Shown here piece after piece: positions 59,901 through 64,000 of a DNA stretch of 64,000 bases. The notes under the pieces are model-generated. The model was not told where the DNA came from and made no database searches. It was given only the letters and a program-made list of their open reading frames with translations. Source of the DNA: Coturnix japonica (taxonomy: Eukaryota; Chordata; Aves; Galliformes; Phasianidae); the NCBI RefSeq assembly GCF_001577835.2, contig NC_029526.1, positions 1,209,510 to 1,273,509 on the forward strand, read 5' to 3'. The translations under genes and the position numbers were made by a program. Every line of letters starts with the position of its first letter. Within the stretch, counting starts at the first letter, position 1.

Positions 59901-62891
59901 CATAGTGCCATCACACAGACCCAAAGCACAATGGGAACGCTGCACCTGGCTGACACTACCAATGTTCCTGGTTGCTTCATGCTCCTTTTGCTCTCACACC
60001 CTATCTGTGCACCCTCTTGCCCTCCCAGTCTTTCCCATGCCCTCTCCTGCCATTCTAGGGCCTCACCATCAAACCACTGGTGACGTGGCTGAAGGTGAAG
60101 CGCAGTGACCACCACAAACCCACTCTGAATGAGGAGCTACATGAGCATGTAGGTGTTCCCTGCAGCATCAGGATGAGGCATGCTTAGCCTGGGTCACCCT
60201 CCACTGCTCTCACCCTTTTCTCTTCACTCCAGGCCTTTGACCACATCCTGGCAGCAGTGGAAGACATCGTGGGACACCATGGCTACCACTACTGGCGGGA
60301 CAAGTGAGTGTCTTGTTTGGCATTTGTCTGGATGGGGCAGTATGGCAGCCCTGGGGACATCCCAAGGGGGACGGTCCTCTGTGGGCAAGGCAGCAGGACC
60401 AGGAAGGGGTATGTCCATCCATCCGGATGGTACAGTGCAAACCACTGCTCCAGAAGTGTCCTAACGAGAGGTTGGGCAGAGGTGGCATAGGACACAAGGT
60501 GGCATTGCCCATGCTGGTGCTGCTGCAGGATCATGGTGGCCATAATGTCATTGTGCTTCCCCAGATGGAGACGCACTGGATATTGAGGAAGGAACTGTTA
60601 AAACTTTTGTCTGCAGAACCACAACAGGAAAAGCATGCAGAGAGCCTGCTTCCTGGAGGGAAGCTCTGTCTGGGCAGCTGCAACAGCTCCAGCCCTGTGC
60701 CTGTCACTGGGTCTCCAGTTTCCCCTTAGTCTTATCCCCTCCCATTATCCTCTGCCAGGGTGTTCCCAGGCACAGCCTTCTCTCTTCATGCTTTGGGCAC
60801 TTTGGACTTTGTATGGGAAAACATCCAGTGACCACTGTATCGATCCATCCACCCCATCCCCTGTGGGACTTTAACCACCCACGTGTCCATCTTGCTGCAG
60901 GTGGGAGCAGTTTGACAAGAAGTACCTGAGCCAGCTCCTGATGAGGAAATCTGCCTACAAGCTGCGGGATGAGATCTGGGATGTCTACTACAAGCTGAAC
61001 ATCCGTGACGCCATCAGCTTTGTGGACCAGGTAGGGGTGTGAGGTGAGAGCTGGGTCTCACTTGGTGAGGTGGTGGGGACCCCTCCAGCCCATCTCTGTC
61101 CCGCAGGGTGGCCACGTGCTGTCAGCTGCCAAGCTGGCACTGCCCTCCATGCCCAGCCGCACGTCCATGTCAGAGTCGTCAGTCACAAACCTGCTGTGAG
61201 TGCAAGCATCCCTCTAAGCCCTCTAAGCTGCATCATCCCTGGGGTGGGTCGGATCCATTGGGATGAGCCAGATCCATTGGGATGCTCCACTTCCCCAGGA
61301 GGGAGAGCGGGAGCGGTGCTTGCCTGGACCTGCAGGTGATCGACACGGTGCGGAGCCGGCGGGACAAGGAGGATGCAGCCATGCACCACGTGCTGCGCGG
61401 GAGCCTCTACAAGCCCCGGCGGCGGGTGAGCGCTGCTGCCTGCAGCAGGAGCAGGGATGGAGGGTGCTGCGCGGGGCTGGCTGCTCACCCTGTGTCTCTT
61501 TGCCTCTCCCTCGGCCAGTACAAGGCCAGCTACAGCCGTCACTTCATCTCTCCAGATAAACAAGAGCGCCAAGACAAAGAAATCTTCCGGCAGAACATGA
61601 AGAGGCGCCTGGAGACCTTCAAGTCCACCAAGCACAACGTCTGCTCTTCCAAGAGCAAAGCCAGGCTGAAGGAAAAGGGCAGGAAGAAGGCAAGCAATCC
61701 CCAAATCCCTGCACCCTTACTTCATATGGGGCATTGAGGTCCTGTGGGGTCCATGCAGGGCTTTGGCATCTCCAGAGCCTGGGGCGGGGTTGGGTCCCAT
61801 TCAGATCCGTCTCCCTCTGCAGAAAAACATCCCTGTGCCCAGCGATGCACCCAATGGGAAGACACACAGAAATGTCCCCTGGCAGGAGGCGGGTAAGGAG
61901 GTGGCAGGATTGGTTCTCAGAACCTGCAAGGGGACCCATTGGGGTGGGATGGCAGTAGCATGCTGTTCATGCTTGGTGGCACTGGGGTTGTGCTGGCACC
62001 AAGTCCTTCTCCCATGAGTGCAGGGGGGCAGCTCTTAGGGTATCCATCCTCCATACATCCCCTGTGTGGCTGCAGCTCCTGTGCTGGTGACGGTCAGCTC
62101 TGATGAGGAGGAGAGCGATAGCTCAGAGACGGAGAGAGAGGATGATGAAGGGATCGTGTTCATCGCTCGTGCCACCGATGAGGTTCTGCAGGGAAAGACA
62201 ACCCAAGGTAGGCATGCCAGTCCTTCCTCTGCCTATGGAGCAAGGTTGGTTTGGGTTGGGCAAGAGAATGGAGCACAAATGGGAGAGCTGCTGTTCTCTC
62301 TGGCCATGGAGGCACAACAGAGCCTCCAAAATGGGCCAGATCAGAAGGGTCCCCATCAGTACCAGGGTTTGAAGGCGCAGGAGCCATGCAATATCCCCCT
62401 CTGTTCTTCCTTCTGCACCCCCAGGCAGCCTGGACGTCTGCCCCAGCCCCTGCATCATCCCACCATCACCCACCTTGGCAGAGAAGGAGCTGCCATGGAA
62501 AGGAGACCAGGCTGACCTGGCTGTTTACATCTCCTCGGAGACCACCAAAATCGTGCCAGTGGATATGCAGAAAGCATGGAACCAAAGCATCTCCTCCCTG
62601 GAGAGCATCGCCTCGCCGCCAGGCACTGAGGCAGGAGCACACAACAGGAGGTTCGCCCGCCCCATGCTGGAGAGGCAGTCACAGTCAGCAAGCCAGGCGA
62701 CGCCGGAGCAGGTCTCACGTTTCCAGTTCCCCAGCCATATATCCAAGAGCAGCAGGTCAAAGAGCGACAGCAGCCCTGAGGGTGTGGAACAGCAGGAGCT
62801 GCAGCCCCTGATGGGCACAGAGGAGCAGGGCAGGGGGCCACCCCCTGCCGAGCACCGTCGGCTTGCGTTCAGCAGAGCCAGCCACATCTGA
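53943..62891 (+). CDS. SLC9A5: Sodium/hydrogen exchanger 5 (NHE5)
   Basis: NHE5 exchanges luminal or extracellular Na+ for cytosolic H+ in neurons, at the plasma membrane and in recycling endosomes. Sixteen exons join in phase to 881 residues: 53943-54093, 57140-57442, 57901-58064, 58750-58828, 59020-59197, 59273-59493, 59622-59824, 60059-60148, 60233-60303, 60901-61030, 61107-61195, 61299-61425, 61519-61689, 61823-61892, 62076-62207, 62425-62891. Visible motifs are the amiloride-site [12 protein letters not shown] (95-106), the conserved [11 protein letters not shown] (196-206), and [15 protein letters not shown] (from 390). The first ~440 residues carry the membrane helices; the rest is a cytosolic tail with an acidic [10 protein letters not shown] stretch. 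The tail run [11 protein letters not shown] is shared with human NHE5 and excludes NHE1-3. The N-terminus lacks the hydrophobic leader of human NHE5. Exon 3 may start three bases earlier; the intron after exon 13 is GC-AG. Confidence 0.96.
55465..55535 (+). repeat. CR1 tail fragment
   Basis: GTGGTTGGACTTGACGATCT, TTCTTTTCCAACCTTAATG and ATTCCATGATTGA form the last 70 bases of a forward CR1. Confidence 0.85.
56020..56268 (+). repeat. CR1 LINE fragment
   Basis: A forward CR1 3' end: GGGGGAGGTTCAGGTTGGAT, GTGGCACAGCTGCCCAAGGG, CCCATCCCTGGAGGTGTCCC and TTTTCCAACCTTAAATGATC. It lies in SLC9A5 intron 1. Confidence 0.9.
58085..58545 (+). repeat. CR1 LINE cluster in SLC9A5 intron 3
   Basis: Two forward CR1 segments follow each other: one with GTGGTGAGGCACTGGAGCAG (58098 on) that breaks off near 58190, then a fuller copy with GGGGAGGTTCAGATTGGATA to TTCCAACCTTAATAATTC (58215-58465). 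A third tail scrap (CCCTTCCAACCCAAGTCAG) follows at 58480-58545. The cluster starts about 20 bases after the exon 3 donor. Confidence 0.85.
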
Positions 62892-64000
62892 AATGCACGG
62901 CGTGCGGGGCAGGCTGCCACCCACCAGCTGCTCCATCGTTGTGTTTCATGAAGCTTCTGCGTGTCTCCTCCAACTCCAGAAGCAGCCAGAGAGCTGTGGG
63001 GGCTTTGCTCATGCTGATGCAAGGCTGGTAGATAGATGGGTGTGATGTTGCGAGAGCAGACACCAGTCCCATCCACCCAGGGGGCACGGACCCCATACCT
63101 GGCTCTCTTGTTCTCTGGTCTTTGTCTCCTCTCTCACAGCACCAGGAGGCCAGAGATGTTCCTCCCAGCAGTGGTCTTAGTGCCTGTGGCTGTACCAGCG
63201 TGAGGTTTGGGGATCTGGCTGATGGGCTCCTCCAACTGACCCTCCAGCCTCTGCAGGAGGCTGCTGCACAACAGCCCATCCCTGCCCAGCCCTTGGCTTC
63301 CAGGAGCCAGGTTGCTCAGAGCACGCATGGACCTCAGCTGGGAGAGCAGAGATTGGCCCCTTTCCACTGCAGCTCCATCCCCTGGGTTCTGGAGGCACTG
63401 CAGAAGCAAAGCCATGACCTTCTCAGGACTGAGGTTTGGCTCCACCAGGAGCCAGGCTGCATACGCACAGGGACTCATCTGGCACTCGTTTGGCTGTGCC
63501 AGCCCCACTCTGCTCATCCAGGTGTGCTCCCCATGGCTGCAGCATTCTGTTTTCTGGCTTTGCTAGGAGACGGCAGCCCTGCATGGCACCCTTCATCCTG
63601 CCTGCATCCCAGTCCCTCTAGTTGCCTGGGGCTCGTCAGCTGGGAGGGCACCAAGGGGAGCAGCAGGGCTGAATGTAAAGCAGGAGCAGGGGAGGTGGGT
63701 GAGAGCAGATGGGTGAGAGCTGAGTGCATCTGCAAAGCTCTGCCCCCCCCCAGCCACCCCAGAGCCCACCCAAAAGGGACCCCAGGATCTTGTTCCCCAG
63801 GACCTGCTCAGAGCTCAGTGTAGCTGGGCACAGGAGACCCCTGGAGTGGGGATGCTCCAATCTGGGCTGCTAACACCCAACAGCAAGCACATGGCTGCCC
63901 ATTGCAGCTACCTGGGGTGCTGGGCCTGCAGGCATCACGGGATGTTTCAGTGCACTGGGTGAATGGGTCAGGCAAGGTGGTGGCACCTGGTACTCCTAGC
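62892..64000. other. Right flank: probable SLC9A5 3'UTR, unassigned
   Basis: No canonical AATAAA or ATTAAA was found on the plus strand between the SLC9A5 stop and the window end, so the 3'UTR likely continues beyond the edge or uses a variant signal. The main unexplained item is a minus-strand open frame at 63134-63517. Confidence 0.4.
63134..63517 (-). CDS. Unassigned minus-strand open frame, possibly an exon
   Basis: A 127-codon frame, open back to a stop near 63566. It reads as a leucine-rich, probably helical peptide (for example VMALLLQCLQNPGDG and LLCSSLLQRLEGQLEEP) and has many G/C third positions, unlike the frames around it. I do not recognise the family. It could be a 3' exon of a gene lying to the right on the minus strand, or chance antisense of the SLC9A5 3'UTR. 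A candidate acceptor (TGCTGCAG) lies near 63540 on the minus strand. Confidence 0.2.
   Translation of the reverse strand: MSRVGLAQPNECQMSPCAYAAWLLVEPNLSPEKVMALLLQCLQNPGDGAAVERGQSLLSQLRSMRALSNLAPGSQGLGRDGLLCSSLLQRLEGQLEEPISQIPKPHAGTATGTKTTAGRNISGLLVL

Noticed and set aside
1-64000. Endogenous retrovirus, LTR element, Polinton or toxin gene
   Set aside because: No LTR pairs, gag/pol/env-like frames, capsid genes or DNA-transposon inverted repeats were noticed; the only recognised transposon family is CR1.
1-64000. CRISPR array or bacterial operon
   Set aside because: The tandem repeats have no unique spacers between them and all genes have spliced vertebrate structure.

Overview
The window is vertebrate nuclear DNA from a bird. 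It carries many fragments of CR1, the dominant avian LINE, has compact introns and GC-rich promoters, and holds five conserved genes matching the avian forms of human 16q22.1 genes. A galliform such as chicken (where I recall this block on chromosome 11) is the best guess; the species call is inference. I see no bacterial or viral genes, no CRISPR array and no tRNA or rRNA gene.

Layout. (1) AGRP, + strand, about 500-2240: the agouti-related neuropeptide, with one non-coding and three coding exons. (2) A CR1 fragment and a 31-bp minisatellite of 14 copies lead up to the GC-rich promoter of ATP6V0D1 (+, 3518-25610, 8 exons), the d1 subunit of the V-ATPase V0 sector. Its introns 1 and 2 (4.9 and 9.9 kb) hold CR1 pieces. 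(3) HSD11B2 (-, 35478-27071, 5 exons), the NAD-dependent 11-beta-hydroxysteroid dehydrogenase, converges on ATP6V0D1; the two poly(A) signals are only about 110 bp apart. (4) A gene-poor stretch, about 35.65-39.05 kb, carries a degenerate GGTTC/GGCTC repeat and a (CCAT)n block. (5) FHOD1 (-, 52866-39313, 24 exons), a diaphanous-related formin, lies head-to-head with (6) SLC9A5/NHE5 (+, 53943-62891, 16 exons), a Na+/H+ exchanger, across a GC-rich spacer of about 1.08 kb. The last 1.1 kb is probably SLC9A5 3'UTR and has one unassigned minus-strand open frame.

All five coding sequences were assembled by hand from splice sites and reading-frame phase. Each runs from start to stop without an internal break: 153, 351-352, 386, 1284 and 881 residues. 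The genes do not form a pathway. Appetite signalling (AGRP), organelle acidification (ATP6V0D1), glucocorticoid inactivation (HSD11B2), actin assembly (FHOD1) and Na+/H+ exchange (SLC9A5) simply share an old syntenic block. Compared with the human order as I remember it, FHOD1-SLC9A5 lies inverted next to HSD11B2 and the genes expected between them are absent here, so a rearrangement breakpoint probably falls in the repeat-rich 35.7-39 kb spacer.

I did not find a previously undescribed system. The items most worth checking are the promoter minisatellite with paired CLEAR-type sites, the tight convergent 3' ends, a GC-AG intron and a NAGNAG acceptor in SLC9A5, a 24-bp microexon in FHOD1, a CR1-filled FHOD1 intron, the synteny breakpoint, and the unassigned open frame at the right edge.
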